Source: Lacrimispora amygdalina (GTDB taxonomy: Bacteria > Bacillota > Clostridia > Lachnospirales > Lachnospiraceae). Taken from it: a stretch of 57,806 bases of DNA. This document shows, piece after piece, positions 26,890 through 35,930 of the stretch (position 1 is its first letter; every line of letters starts with the position of its first letter). Both the position numbers and the translations under genes were made by a program. The stretch is taken from positions 1 through 57,806 of the forward strand of contig NZ_QOHO01000041.1 in NCBI RefSeq assembly GCF_003432035.1, given 5' to 3'. A model generated the notes under the pieces. The model had not been told where the DNA came from. It ran no database searches and saw only the letters and a list, made by a program, of their open reading frames with translations.

Positions 26890-26937
26890 AAAAAAAACCA
26901 CAGGTTCCTCCTCTCACCGGATTGACCTGTGGTTTCA
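26890..26937 (-). terminator. Terminator of the thioredoxin gene
   Basis: AAACCACAGGT / ACCTGTGGTTT arms with a loop of about 19 bases, 10 bases after the stop codon, followed by a T run on the minus strand. Confidence 0.85.
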
Positions 26938-26946
26938 TGAGTGTTA

Positions 26947-27267
26947 TTATTTTACCTGCTCCACCATCTGCAGAATGTCTTTCTTGGACTTTACTCCTAC
27001 AGAAGTTGCCGCCAGTTTTCCGCCTTTGAAAATTCCTACAGTAGGAATGCTCATAACCTTAAACTGTCCTGCAAGATCCGGCTCATTATCCACATCAACC
27101 TTTCCAATCTTTAACCCGGAATGGTTCTCAGATGCAATCTCATCAAGTACCGGTGCAAACATCTTACAGGGACCGCACCAGGTTGCCCAGAAATCTACCA
27201 GCACTACATCATCTGTTTTTAAAACCTCTTCATCAAAGTTCTGCTTTGTTAATGTTACGATTGACAT
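26947..27267 (-). CDS. trxA: Thioredoxin
   Basis: A 106-residue thioredoxin with the active site WCGPCK (about residues 30-35), the cis-proline segment MSIPTVGIFKGG (about 73-84) and normal length. It reduces protein disulfides in the cytoplasm. It has its own consensus promoter and terminator, so it is a single-gene unit rather than part of the choline operon. A ribosome binding site GGAGGAG lies just before the ATG. Confidence 0.96.
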   Translation of the reverse strand: MSIVTLTKQNFDEEVLKTDDVVLVDFWATWCGPCKMFAPVLDEIASENHSGLKIGKVDVDNEPDLAGQFKVMSIPTVGIFKGGKLAATSVGVKSKKDILQMVEQVK

Positions 27268-27409
27268 ATATTACTCCTCCTTCATTCTATCTCTTATTTC
27301 AGGGAATTTGCTTTATTTCATTAGTCTTATCAATATTTCCCGGATTATGCCCTGTTATGGAAAGGACTCTTTTTTCTGCTGTTTTCTCTTACTTTGTTTT
27401 CTTACTGTT

Positions 27410-27438
27410 ATTATAAAAGTTACAGTTGCGTTTGTCAA
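27410..27438 (-). promoter_or_regulatory. Consensus promoter of the thioredoxin gene
   Basis: On the minus strand: TTGACA, 17-base spacer, TATAAT, a perfect sigma-A promoter. The leader would be about 135 bases long, with no hairpin that I can identify. Confidence 0.88.
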
Positions 27439-27451
27439 TAGAATTCTATAT

Positions 27452-28606
27452 TTATTTCACTTCTAATCCAAGAAATTTTATCATCTCCATAAATTTTTCC
27501 TTTAATTCTGATAGGCTTACGGTTTCTTCCCCTTGTGCAGAAAGTCTATCATGATCCAGTATACCAGCCGAAATTCTTCCGCCCTCATACCCCCCGCTAA
27601 GCTTCAGTTTCAAATTTAAGTCATTTTTATTGTATATAATATTTAATTCTTTTATCTGTAAAGTCCGTTTTTCTTCCTCACCGTTTCCAAAATACACCGT
27701 TGTATCAAAATTAATTTCACCATCTGACCCGGTTATGCGGCCCGACAGAAGTGCTCCCTGATTCTCCATCCTTTGAAAGCCTGCATATGCGAGCCCTGGT
27801 ATGATGATTTGTGAAATGGAGAGATCCTTTCGTATAGAGAAGAGTATTTCCTGGGTCTCACCCTCTGTTTTCCGTTCCTTAAGAAGCTTCGCCCAGCTTT
27901 CAGGCTCTTTCCCGGGTACTTCTTCCAAAAGTGCTCCAGTTTCTTTGAGAACGGAGTCAAATTGCCCGGCCGGGACCAGCGCCCGTATGGTAACACCATT
28001 TTTGTCTCTTCCGGTAAACTCAATTCTGCTCCTTTCCATCATATCTGCGATGTGGTCCTGCAGCTGCTTTAAGCTGTTTTTCAGTTTTTCCTTTTTATTT
28101 GGAATGGGAGAAATTCCAATCTGATCTTTTACGTCAGTCTGGGTTGTCTTTACCACTGCTGCAGAGATCTGGGGCACTTGGATCACCACCTGACCGGCAT
28201 CAGCCCAGTATTCTGCTCCCTCCCGTATTGCTCCAAGAAAATATACATCAACCTTTCCCTGGGTAAACGTATTCTCAAGATCACGCTGTTCCGTGAAAGA
28301 AATTCCAAGACCGCCGGGCAGAACCAGTACCTGCTTTCCATTTACGAAGGCTTCATCTATAACCAGCTTAACGGAATCCTCATAAGCATCCCCTTCTCCC
28401 TTCTCATTTCCCCAAAGCTCCTTTAATATACCCTGCGTCTGCAGTGCAGAGCGGGCCAGATAAAATCTGGCATAATAAATAGGGAAATAATGCCATCCTG
28501 CAGCTGCAAGAGCAATGACAGCTGCTATTCCTGCTGCCCAAATAAACAGTATTTTCTTATTATTACATAATGCCGGTCTGGCTGAGTTTTTCTTCAAAAA
28601 ATTCAT
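27452..28606 (-). CDS. Hypothetical membrane-anchored protein
   Basis: A 384-residue protein I do not recognise. It has a single N-terminal membrane helix (about residues 19-39), no lipobox, and the rest is probably outside the cell: a mixed alpha/beta region with several repeats of amphipathic strands after residue 140. The open frame begins with TTG (28615), but ATG 28606 has AAGGTG 10 bases upstream. Its start lies inside the end of the YhgE-type gene in a different frame (44 bases shared), so the two are translationally coupled and probably work together at the membrane. Confidence 0.8.
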   Translation of the reverse strand: MNFLKKNSARPALCNNKKILFIWAAGIAAVIALAAAGWHYFPIYYARFYLARSALQTQGILKELWGNEKGEGDAYEDSVKLVIDEAFVNGKQVLVLPGGLGISFTEQRDLENTFTQGKVDVYFLGAIREGAEYWADAGQVVIQVPQISAAVVKTTQTDVKDQIGISPIPNKKEKLKNSLKQLQDHIADMMERSRIEFTGRDKNGVTIRALVPAGQFDSVLKETGALLEEVPGKEPESWAKLLKERKTEGETQEILFSIRKDLSISQIIIPGLAYAGFQRMENQGALLSGRITGSDGEINFDTTVYFGNGEEEKRTLQIKELNIIYNKNDLNLKLKLSGGYEGGRISAGILDHDRLSAQGEETVSLSELKEKFMEMIKFLGLEVK

Positions 28607-30761
28607 TAAGTTCAAGCACCTTCTTCCTCAATACGATTCCCACCAGCAGGGAGAGTGGAATATATACCAGAACATTCCTGATATCAATCCAGTAAGCGTT
28701 TTCATATATTCCTCCCACACATTCCCTCATGGCATTGATCAAGTGGGTAAACGGAAGCAGAGGATTTACCATCTGGAAAAATCTGGGTGTTACCTGAATA
28801 GGGAATGTACCTCCGGACCCTGCCACCTGTATAACCATAAATACCACTACAATTGCTTTTCCTACGTCACCGAAGGAAATTGTCATGGAATATGTAATAT
28901 TGGTAAATATAATGCTTGCAATGACTGCAGCCAGCACAAATTTTCCCGGCTCCAGGCACTGGATTTTCAGCATATAGAGATCCCCAAGGGATACCACCAG
29001 TGCCTGCATAATTCCGAAGAGCATAAATGTAAGGTATCTGCCGAAATACGTTTCATAAAGCCTCAGACCCTGGGAACGGGATGGTTCTACTTTTGTTTTC
29101 AGCAATGCTACCAGAATCAGACCACCTACCCAAATAGCGAGTATGGTATAGAAAGGAGCCATGGCAGAACCATAGTTTTCCACCGGGTATACTTTATTCG
29201 TCTGCATATCCGCAGGTTTCATCATAAAATCACTGAACTGCTCCGGATCATTCTTCATAATATCCATTATTTTATTCAGCTGTTTATTATCTGCAACCTT
29301 ATTCACGTCTGTAATCATGTCATCGACCCGCTCCTGGCTCTTGTGAATCAGATTGAGCGCGCTGTCCAAAGCCTCAATCAGACTTTGAGACGATGTATTG
29401 ACACTGGTAAGCGTGGTATCAATCTGTCCTGCCAGATTTCCGATGCTGTCAAGTGCTCCAGCGGTGGTGCCAAGAGCATCGTAGGTTTTATCAAGACTGT
29501 CCTTTAAGGGTACCTCAATCTTTCCTGTATAGTAATTATGAATATCAGAGATAGAATTATAGGCCAGAGACAGACTGTCTCCGATGTCATCTTTTATATC
29601 ACCAGGTAATTTTCTCGTCTCTTTCACAGTCTTTTCCGCCGACTGCAGTTTTGTTAAAAGCTCCTGCTGCTGTTTTACTGCAGCGCCGGTCTCCTGCTGG
29701 ATCCGGGCAACATCTGTTAACTTAACAGGAAGTTTGCTGTTGATATCCCCTAAAAGTGTGCTGAAGCTGTTTAACTGGCTGATCATACCAGAAGTTAAAC
29801 TTTCCATGGCTTTTAAAGTGTTAATCGCTGCATCGGCAGACGTATCGGATACGTCTCCCAGCACATGAAAGGTTTCATAGACTGTCTCCTCGATCTGGGT
29901 CATCTGATCCAGTGTATCATCCACTCCGCCCGTTACAATATCTGACATTCCCCTTGTTGAATCAACCAGAGTTCTGGCACTCTGAGCCGTGTCTTCTCCT
30001 GAGGCTATCATCTTGTTTACATCGGGCAGGGTTCCCTTAACTCCGTCATTTAAACTATTCACTGTATGAAGTGTCGCTTTTAGCATACCGATGGTATCAG
30101 TAAGCTGGTTTAAGCTGTCCTTTATCTCATTCAGAGAGCTGACCGCATCACCTCTGTCCGTATCTTTGCGGCTGCTCCAGTCATCGGAATATCCATTAAC
30201 CAGTTTTCCCATCACTTTGGAAGCGGAACTGATAAATGTTTCATTGATCTGCTGCTGCACGCTCTCCACACCTTTTCCTGTAATCTTCGTTGCAACGGCA
30301 TTCTTTTTCTCGTTTACATAATACTGCAATACCGGCCGTTCAATGTGAGAGGTCAGAACACTTGATATCTTTTGGCTGAAGTCCTCAGGAACAATGACTG
30401 CTGCATAAAATTTCCCGGACTCAACACCATCCATAGCTTCATCTTTATCCACAAACTGCCAGCCGATTTTATCATTTTTCCTCAGCTCGTCAAGGATCAT
30501 TTCTCCTATGTTAATAGCGGAATCATCAATATCAGAATCAAAAATACTGTCAATGGATGCTCCTTCATCCAGATTGACAACCGCAACCTTTAACCCCTTT
30601 GTATTTGCATAGGGGTCCCAGCTTGCAGCTATATTGAACCATGCGTATAAGGCAGGGAGCAGGGTCAGTCCAAGGGCGATCAGCATTGCTACCGGATTTA
30701 AAAATATATGTTTTAAATCCCCCGCGAATATTTTTAATATGTTTTTTGCATGTTGAATCAT
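28563..30761 (-). CDS. YhgE/Pip-family membrane protein
   Basis: A 732-residue protein of the YhgE/Pip family (phage infection protein and ESX/type VII-linked relatives). One N-terminal membrane helix (about 19-41), a long extracellular part (about 45-515) dominated by heptad-rich coiled coils, and a C-terminal block of five or six membrane helices (about 525-720) of ABC-2 permease type. Relatives serve as phage receptors or help export toxins of the LXG class, but neither toxins nor ESX genes are in this window. It has its own promoter at 30813-30841. Confidence 0.88.
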   Translation of the reverse strand: MIQHAKNILKIFAGDLKHIFLNPVAMLIALGLTLLPALYAWFNIAASWDPYANTKGLKVAVVNLDEGASIDSIFDSDIDDSAINIGEMILDELRKNDKIGWQFVDKDEAMDGVESGKFYAAVIVPEDFSQKISSVLTSHIERPVLQYYVNEKKNAVATKITGKGVESVQQQINETFISSASKVMGKLVNGYSDDWSSRKDTDRGDAVSSLNEIKDSLNQLTDTIGMLKATLHTVNSLNDGVKGTLPDVNKMIASGEDTAQSARTLVDSTRGMSDIVTGGVDDTLDQMTQIEETVYETFHVLGDVSDTSADAAINTLKAMESLTSGMISQLNSFSTLLGDINSKLPVKLTDVARIQQETGAAVKQQQELLTKLQSAEKTVKETRKLPGDIKDDIGDSLSLAYNSISDIHNYYTGKIEVPLKDSLDKTYDALGTTAGALDSIGNLAGQIDTTLTSVNTSSQSLIEALDSALNLIHKSQERVDDMITDVNKVADNKQLNKIMDIMKNDPEQFSDFMMKPADMQTNKVYPVENYGSAMAPFYTILAIWVGGLILVALLKTKVEPSRSQGLRLYETYFGRYLTFMLFGIMQALVVSLGDLYMLKIQCLEPGKFVLAAVIASIIFTNITYSMTISFGDVGKAIVVVFMVIQVAGSGGTFPIQVTPRFFQMVNPLLPFTHLINAMRECVGGIYENAYWIDIRNVLVYIPLSLLVGIVLRKKVLELNEFFEEKLSQTGIM

Positions 30762-30812
30762 GCTTGCCTCCTTTGTAGTGGATTCTTTAAATATGAAGTA
30801 GAATAGCTATGT

Positions 30813-30841
30813 ATTATAATATTTTATTGCACCAAATGCAA
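30813..30841 (-). promoter_or_regulatory. Promoter of the YhgE/Pip gene
   Basis: On the minus strand: TTGCAT, 17-base spacer, TATAAT, about 50 bases before the start codon. Confidence 0.75.
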
Positions 30842-30924
30842 TGTCTTATTCTGTTAAGGAATTTTCTTATTTATTATTAACCGGAATGTCAATATTATTA
30901 AAATGAACAATTCCTGGTACAGAA

Positions 30925-30962
30925 CGAAAAAAACGGACTTCCCAAAAGGAAATCCGATTCTT
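30925..30962 (-). terminator. Terminator of the methyltransferase gene
   Basis: CGGATTTCC / GGGAAGTCCG hairpin followed by a run of T on the minus strand, just after the stop codon. Confidence 0.82.
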
Positions 30963-30968
30963 TGCTTA

Positions 30969-31745
30969 TTATAGTGAACTGTTATTTAATTCAGGCTTTT
31001 TTGTTATGTATAACGCAATCGTATCAATTATTTTTATCTGGTTTCCAGCATTCATAACAGCTTTTCTGATTGCCTCATAGAATCTGGTTTTATAGGGCTC
31101 TTTTAGCGTTATGTGCTCCACCTGGGTGCCAGCTAGGTAATCCACATATTCGTCTGCATTTAAAACTCTCTCTTTTTTCCATTCGAAGTAATTTAAGTCA
31201 ACGAACCCGTAATTGAGAACATGTTCGTAATCTAATCTGCAAGTATACTTTGTTTCGACATAAAAATGCTTTCTATATACTTCCAGCATTTGTTCATACA
31301 GATCTTCATTCCCGCTTTTATAATCTGAGTATGTCATGAACATGGCAAAGGTGCCGCCAGGTTTTAATAGATCAAAAACTTTCGGAAATCCGATGGTTTC
31401 CGGAATCCACTGTATGGTGGCGGCAGAGTAAACCAGATCAAATTTCTTCGTTTGGAAATTGTGGGTTTCAAAGTCATCATTCACAATATGGAAATTGCGG
31501 TAAGATCCAAATTTGTTCTCCATAAACGCTGCAAAATGCTCCCCCAGCTCGATTGCCAGATAGTCACACCCTGTTTTCAGGAAAGGCTCAGTGGCCTGTC
31601 CTGTTCCTGGTCCGATTTCCAGAACTGCTTTGTTTCGTCCAAGATCTGCGCAACTAATTACTTCCGTATAGAGTTCCTCACAATATCTTGTTCTCCATTT
31701 GTCAAACTGTTCCGGAATGGTGTCAAACGTTTTTCTAAAATCCAT
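30969..31745 (-). CDS. Class I SAM-dependent methyltransferase
   Basis: A 258-residue methyltransferase. The SAM-binding motif I is VLEIGPGTGQATEPFL (about residues 40-55); FDLVYSAATIQWI (about 104-116) is the motif IV region. The overall plan is like trans-aconitate methyltransferases and related small-molecule enzymes, but the substrate cannot be told. It is a single-gene unit with its own promoter and terminator. Confidence 0.88.
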   Translation of the reverse strand: MDFRKTFDTIPEQFDKWRTRYCEELYTEVISCADLGRNKAVLEIGPGTGQATEPFLKTGCDYLAIELGEHFAAFMENKFGSYRNFHIVNDDFETHNFQTKKFDLVYSAATIQWIPETIGFPKVFDLLKPGGTFAMFMTYSDYKSGNEDLYEQMLEVYRKHFYVETKYTCRLDYEHVLNYGFVDLNYFEWKKERVLNADEYVDYLAGTQVEHITLKEPYKTRFYEAIRKAVMNAGNQIKIIDTIALYITKKPELNNSSL

Positions 31746-31789
31746 ACTCTCTCCTCTGATTAAATTCTACGGACATAATTGTTAGAATT

Positions 31790-31818
31790 ATCATATCACT
31801 GATATAATATCATTTCAA
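31790..31818 (-). promoter_or_regulatory. Promoter of the methyltransferase gene with internal palindrome
   Basis: On the minus strand: TTGAAA, 17-base spacer, TATGAT. The spacer includes the perfect 13-base palindrome TGATATAATATCA (31799-31811), which could bind a repressor or be chance in AT-rich DNA. Confidence 0.65.
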
Positions 31819-31884
31819 GATTTTACAAACTTACCAGAGTCTTTGCTGATTTTAGAAAACATAGTGAAATCAAGCGTTTTATTA

Positions 31885-32241
31885 TTATCTCTTATCAAGT
31901 AAAATCAGAGCTATCAATTCTACTGGTTCGTTACCAACAGCCTCAATACCGTGACCTTCTCCAACACCTGTAAAGGTTACATCACCGGCCGTAACTATTT
32001 TTATCGTTCCATTATCATTATATTTTGCAACACCGCTTAATATATAATATGTCTCAGATTCTTTTTCATGAATATGATATCCGATAGATGATCCCGGATA
32101 TACAGAAGTATGCGCAAATACTCTTCCTGCCTGATACATCTCATCAGGTCCGTTTAAAAGACTTCTGACCAGTATTTCTCCTTCTCCTTCGAACGGACTT
32201 TTCTTTTTATGATATATTTTTTCATCTCTTTTACGAATCAT
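31885..32241 (-). CDS. Small cupin protein
   Basis: A 118-residue single cupin barrel. The two cupin motifs are visible: GYHIHEKESETYYILSGVAKY (about 55-75, two His and a Glu for metal) and GHGIEAVGNEPVELIAL (about 93-109). Such proteins are isomerases, dioxygenases or sensors. It is the last gene of the permease / lyase-like / cupin set, 94 bases after the lyase-like gene; an inverted repeat in that gap may lower its expression. Confidence 0.87.
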   Translation of the reverse strand: MIRKRDEKIYHKKKSPFEGEGEILVRSLLNGPDEMYQAGRVFAHTSVYPGSSIGYHIHEKESETYYILSGVAKYNDNGTIKIVTAGDVTFTGVGEGHGIEAVGNEPVELIALILLDKR

Positions 32242-32271
32242 AAGTTATCCTTCTTTCATCTCTTACTAAAG

Positions 32272-32314
32272 AATACCTCTGTTCACTATACTATCACATG
32301 AAAGCAGAGGTATT
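32272..32314 (-). other. Inverted repeat between the lyase-like gene and the cupin gene
   Basis: Perfect 10-bp arms AATACCTCTG / CAGAGGTATT with a 23-base loop. The following T content is poor, so it is either a weak terminator (partial read-through into the cupin gene) or a processing signal. Confidence 0.6.
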
Positions 32315-32335
32315 ATCTTATGTTATATAATATTT

Positions 32336-33301
32336 TTATTTATTATGTTTTTTTGCTTTTTCATTAAACTCTTCTTCAATTCCAATCCAGTAATTAAGTC
32401 CCATATCAATCCAGTTTGGCATATCTTTAGGATCCATTCCACCCATATCATGTTCATCTGCATAAACCGTATGGCGATCGACAACTACATGTTTTGCGTA
32501 TTCATACATACCAAACATAGAAGCTTTTTCAAGGAAATGGCAAGTGACAAAATTAAATCCATAAGGTTCAACCTCTTCAAGTGATACGTCCGGTTTTCCA
32601 TTCTTGCTCATAACGTCAGGCCACATTTTCCAGCCTTTTACTTCTTTACTGACTTTTTTAGCTTCTTCAATCGTCTTAAGTCCAATGATGAGTGTCATAA
32701 CTTTCACTCCCATTTCCTCAGCCATTGCTTCTGCTGCTTTACAACGGCTTATTGCCTCATCAAGCCCATATTGTAATTTGCATTCTGTTCTTGCAATAAC
32801 CAAAAAATCAGTTCCTTTGGCCGCTTCAAAAGATGCGGCTATCTTTGCCAGCCATTTTTCTTTTGAAATAACCTCATGCTTAATATCACCGTCTTTATAA
32901 CCGTTCATCATTGCAAATCCCCATCTATTCCAGCCTCTGATCCCGGTTGTATCATCCAGTGTGCATCCTTTTGCCCCTGCATTAATAAGGCGTTTGATAA
33001 GGCGATATGTTGTTAATGGTGTATCACCAAATCCATCATCCGCATCCACAATAAGCGGAAGTGAAGAATAATTACATATTCTTTCCGTGGACTGCACCAG
33101 ATCATCTGCTGTTATTAAACCTATATCCGGAAGACCTGCTACACTTTCAGCCAACTGTCCCCCGCTTAACATTAAAGCTTTAAATCCCGCCAGCTCAGCA
33201 GCTCTTGAAGTACGGCAATCCCATACACAAGGAGCAAAAATCTGCTCATTTTCAACTAATTCAATAAAAGACTTAACCGGTTTCTTTTCATATTTGCTCA
33301 T
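32336..33301 (-). CDS. Isocitrate lyase/PEP mutase superfamily enzyme
   Basis: A 321-residue TIM-barrel enzyme of the superfamily that makes or breaks C-C or C-P bonds next to a carboxylate. The Mg2+-site segment VDADDGFG is at about residues 84-91, and LMLSGGQLAES and FLVIARTEC match other conserved strands. Two positions differ from the usual family text: the EDQ-type metal motif reads LDDTTG, and ARTD reads ARTE. There is no KKCGH catalytic loop of isocitrate lyase. The gene follows the GntP-type permease by 34 bases, so its substrate is probably what the permease brings in, a hydroxy- or keto-acid. The reaction is not known. Confidence 0.85.
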   Translation of the reverse strand: MSKYEKKPVKSFIELVENEQIFAPCVWDCRTSRAAELAGFKALMLSGGQLAESVAGLPDIGLITADDLVQSTERICNYSSLPLIVDADDGFGDTPLTTYRLIKRLINAGAKGCTLDDTTGIRGWNRWGFAMMNGYKDGDIKHEVISKEKWLAKIAASFEAAKGTDFLVIARTECKLQYGLDEAISRCKAAEAMAEEMGVKVMTLIIGLKTIEEAKKVSKEVKGWKMWPDVMSKNGKPDVSLEEVEPYGFNFVTCHFLEKASMFGMYEYAKHVVVDRHTVYADEHDMGGMDPKDMPNWIDMGLNYWIGIEEEFNEKAKKHNK

Positions 33302-33335
33302 TAATTTTCTCCTTTATTAAAAATGATTGTTTTAA

Positions 33336-34646
33336 CTATGAAATAGGATACATGATATTTCCTAACAACAAAGCCAGCGCAAGTGCCAGTAGTGTAATAA
33401 CTACGGTACAAACAAATAAATATTTATATCCGTCTTTATACGAAACACCTGATATCGCAAGTATCGCCACAATTCCACCGCTATGTGGTAAACTATCCAG
33501 TCCAACTGAAGCAATTACACCAACTCTGTGCATAATTTCCGGATTAACACCCATTGCCAGGAAAGGTTCTGCCAATACAGAGAGAGTCGTTGACAGCCCT
33601 CCCATCCCCGATGCATTTAATCCACACAATAGTGTTGTTGCAATACCGAAGATTATAAGCGGATTTCCACCTGACTTACTAAAATTAAGAATAAAATCAA
33701 CTATTTTCTGAAAGCCCGGTGCAATTCTTATAACAGCACCGATTGCAACAATAGCCGATGCGTTAACAATAGTAATTGCTGCGCTGTTTACAGAGTCCGT
33801 AAGTAACTGCCTTAAGCCAGTGATATTTTTAAAGAACATTGCGGCACATAATACGATACCAGACAATAATGCAACGGAAATATCCATTTTAAATACATTT
33901 AGTACAACTGCAATCACAACAATAGGAAGCACGGAAAGGATTACATTTGGAAGTTTTCCATTTGCCTCCATTTCATCTGCTTTTGCTAATATTTTATTTG
34001 TTTCTTCGTCTGTCTCAAATCCAATACCTTTTTGTTTTGCACGATTTGCTTCATACGTTAAATAAACGAGTATCAGTATTAAAGTAAAGGCTGCACATAC
34101 AATTCCCACAACTGGTGCTGCCATTGCATTTGTTGGTAAATAAGATGAAGGTATAATGTTTTGAATCTGGGGATTACCGGGTAACATTGTCACCCAAGTG
34201 AAAATTCCTGCGCCAATTGAAGCGGGAATTAAATATCTAGGTAAATTTGCTTTCCTAAATACAGCCAGAGTAATTGGATATAAGGCAAAACAGGAAACAA
34301 ATGCAGAAACACCGCCAAAAGTGAGAAGACCGCCTGCAATAACGATAGCTGGGATTGCTCGTTTAACCCCCAGCCTGTTGATAATTACTGCTGCTATTGA
34401 ACTAGCTGCGCCGGTAATATCCATCAGCTTTGAAAGAATTGCACCTAGCAAAAGCATAAGCCATGCAGATTTTACAAAACCTGAAAATCCTGCCATATAA
34501 TCATTTGTTACTGTGGAAACAACTGGCAATCCACTAAATACGGCAATAAAAATTATACTGATTGCTGCTGCATATACAACTGGAACTTTTTTAAGTGTAA
34601 GCACAAGCAATATAGCAAGACCCAATAATATCACTAACATATCCAT
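33336..34646 (-). CDS. GntP-family organic acid permease
   Basis: A 436-residue transporter with about 12 membrane helices. The family text is seen in GLLTFGGVSAFVSCFALYPITLAVFR and in VTMLPGNPQIQNIIPSSYL. Members carry gluconate and related hydroxy acids or citrate-like acids with protons. I start it at ATG 34646: AGGAG lies 10 bases before it, and the longer frame adds only basic residues. It heads a three-gene operon and is divergent from a GntR/FCD regulator, the usual arrangement for sugar-acid catabolism. Confidence 0.88.
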   Translation of the reverse strand: MDMLVILLGLAILLVLTLKKVPVVYAAAISIIFIAVFSGLPVVSTVTNDYMAGFSGFVKSAWLMLLLGAILSKLMDITGAASSIAAVIINRLGVKRAIPAIVIAGGLLTFGGVSAFVSCFALYPITLAVFRKANLPRYLIPASIGAGIFTWVTMLPGNPQIQNIIPSSYLPTNAMAAPVVGIVCAAFTLILILVYLTYEANRAKQKGIGFETDEETNKILAKADEMEANGKLPNVILSVLPIVVIAVVLNVFKMDISVALLSGIVLCAAMFFKNITGLRQLLTDSVNSAAITIVNASAIVAIGAVIRIAPGFQKIVDFILNFSKSGGNPLIIFGIATTLLCGLNASGMGGLSTTLSVLAEPFLAMGVNPEIMHRVGVIASVGLDSLPHSGGIVAILAISGVSYKDGYKYLFVCTVVITLLALALALLLGNIMYPIS

Positions 34647-35157
34647 AACTCTTCTTCTCCTCAAATTATAAAATTGTAATATTAAACATGAAGTAATAAC
34701 TATCTGGCGGCCAAAAAAGCTTAAACTCCCCCTAACAACTATCAGAAAATTATGATATCTGCAATACTATTCTTACATCAGGTAATTAGCCGCGCGAATT
34801 CTAATTGACATGTGTTTAAACCATATTGCATACTCTTAATATACGTGTAGTATACATCAGTTATTTTAGTTTTACAATTGTTATTTGTGATAAATATAAC
34901 ATTTTCTTTTCATGCAATTTGCATAATACAATTCACTTTTATCTATTAACGAATGTTACGTTTTTATCTGATATATGTATTGTACACTACATGAATATAT
35001 CTTGAATACTTGACATAGTTACAACGCTATAATAATATATAAATAATAATCGTATTAATTTAAATATACAGCTTTTGACGATTTCGTATAAGTTTACACA
35101 GGTTACGATTACTTTCTTACTATTTTTGCCGCCTTTAGCGGCGGAATTGAGGTTATT
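34647..35157. promoter_or_regulatory. Divergent regulatory region between the permease operon and the GntR gene
   Basis: A 511-base AT-rich gap without genes. A minus-strand promoter TTGTAA, 17-base spacer, TATACT (34849-34877) points to the permease operon; a plus-strand TTGACA, 18-base spacer, CATACT (34805-34834) points to the regulator. Two palindromes could bind the regulator: TATAC-GTGTA-GTATA (34840-34854), which covers the minus-strand -10 box, and ATGTA-T-TGTACA-C-TACAT (34975-34992). All assignments are by eye. Confidence 0.6.
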
Positions 35158-35856
35158 ATGAATAAAAAAACTCAGGCTCAACCAGGCCTTAAAAATCATG
35201 CATATCAACTACTCAAAGATAAACTGGTAGATTGTGTATATCCCCCAGGCTGCATACTAAATGAAGCCCAGCTGGCAAATGAACTGCAATTTAGCCGTAC
35301 TCCAATAAGAGAAGCAATTAGCAAATTAGAAATGGAAGGTTTTATCAAAGTTTTACCAAAAAAAGGGATATATGTAACCGACATATCTTTAAACGACGTC
35401 GTACAGGTTTTTCAAACCCGTGTTGAAATTGAACCCATAGCCCTTAGACTGGCTGCCTCCCATCTTCCATTGGAAGAACTTATTAATTTCTGCAAAAAAT
35501 TTAACGATCCAATTACAGATATACAAAACAGCTTCCGTCTGGATACTGCGATGCATCTGTTTATTATTGAACATTGTGGAAATCACTTTATCATAGATAT
35601 GATGCGAAGAGTATTTGAAGAAAATACGCGCATTATTATATCGAGCAAACAGAATCAATCACAGGTACATGATGCCAAAGAAGAACATTTAGAAATATTA
35701 AATAAATTGATTGATGGAAAATATGCCGATGCAGAACAATGTATGATCAACCACATAAAATCCTGCAGAACATCTGCCTTTGATTATTTTTATAATAATC
35801 AGCTATATTCTGCTGCAGTTGAAAACACTTATAAGAAAGAATTGGAAAAGCTATAA
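35158..35856 (+). CDS. GntR-family regulator, FCD subfamily
   Basis: A 232-residue repressor. The N-terminal winged helix includes LKDKLVDCVYPPGCILNEAQLANEL and FSRTPIREAISKLEMEGFIKVLPKKGIYV (about 15-68). The C-terminal all-helical FCD domain (about 80-215) keeps likely metal ligands: the Asp and His of DTAMHLFIIEHCGNHFI and a later His in NHIKSC. FCD proteins bind a small carboxylate effector. It is divergent from the permease operon it probably represses. GAGG lies 7 bases before the ATG. Confidence 0.92.
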   Translation: MNKKTQAQPGLKNHAYQLLKDKLVDCVYPPGCILNEAQLANELQFSRTPIREAISKLEMEGFIKVLPKKGIYVTDISLNDVVQVFQTRVEIEPIALRLAASHLPLEELINFCKKFNDPITDIQNSFRLDTAMHLFIIEHCGNHFIIDMMRRVFEENTRIIISSKQNQSQVHDAKEEHLEILNKLIDGKYADAEQCMINHIKSCRTSAFDYFYNNQLYSAAVENTYKKELEKL

Positions 35857-35893
35857 AGAAGCATACAAGAGAATAAAAATCAAGAAACTTAAA

Positions 35894-35930
35894 TAGGGTA
35901 TTGCACAAGCAATACCCACTGTTTTTTTAC
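35894..35930 (+). terminator. Terminator of the GntR gene
   Basis: GGGTATTG / CAATACCC hairpin with a 6-base loop followed by seven T. It sits between convergent genes and may partly serve the minus strand too. Confidence 0.88.

Noticed and set aside
28515-29507. 330-codon plus-strand open frame opposite the YhgE gene
   Set aside because: Composition rich in His, Cys and Ile and no family likeness; the opposite strand carries a coherent YhgE/Pip protein with promoter.
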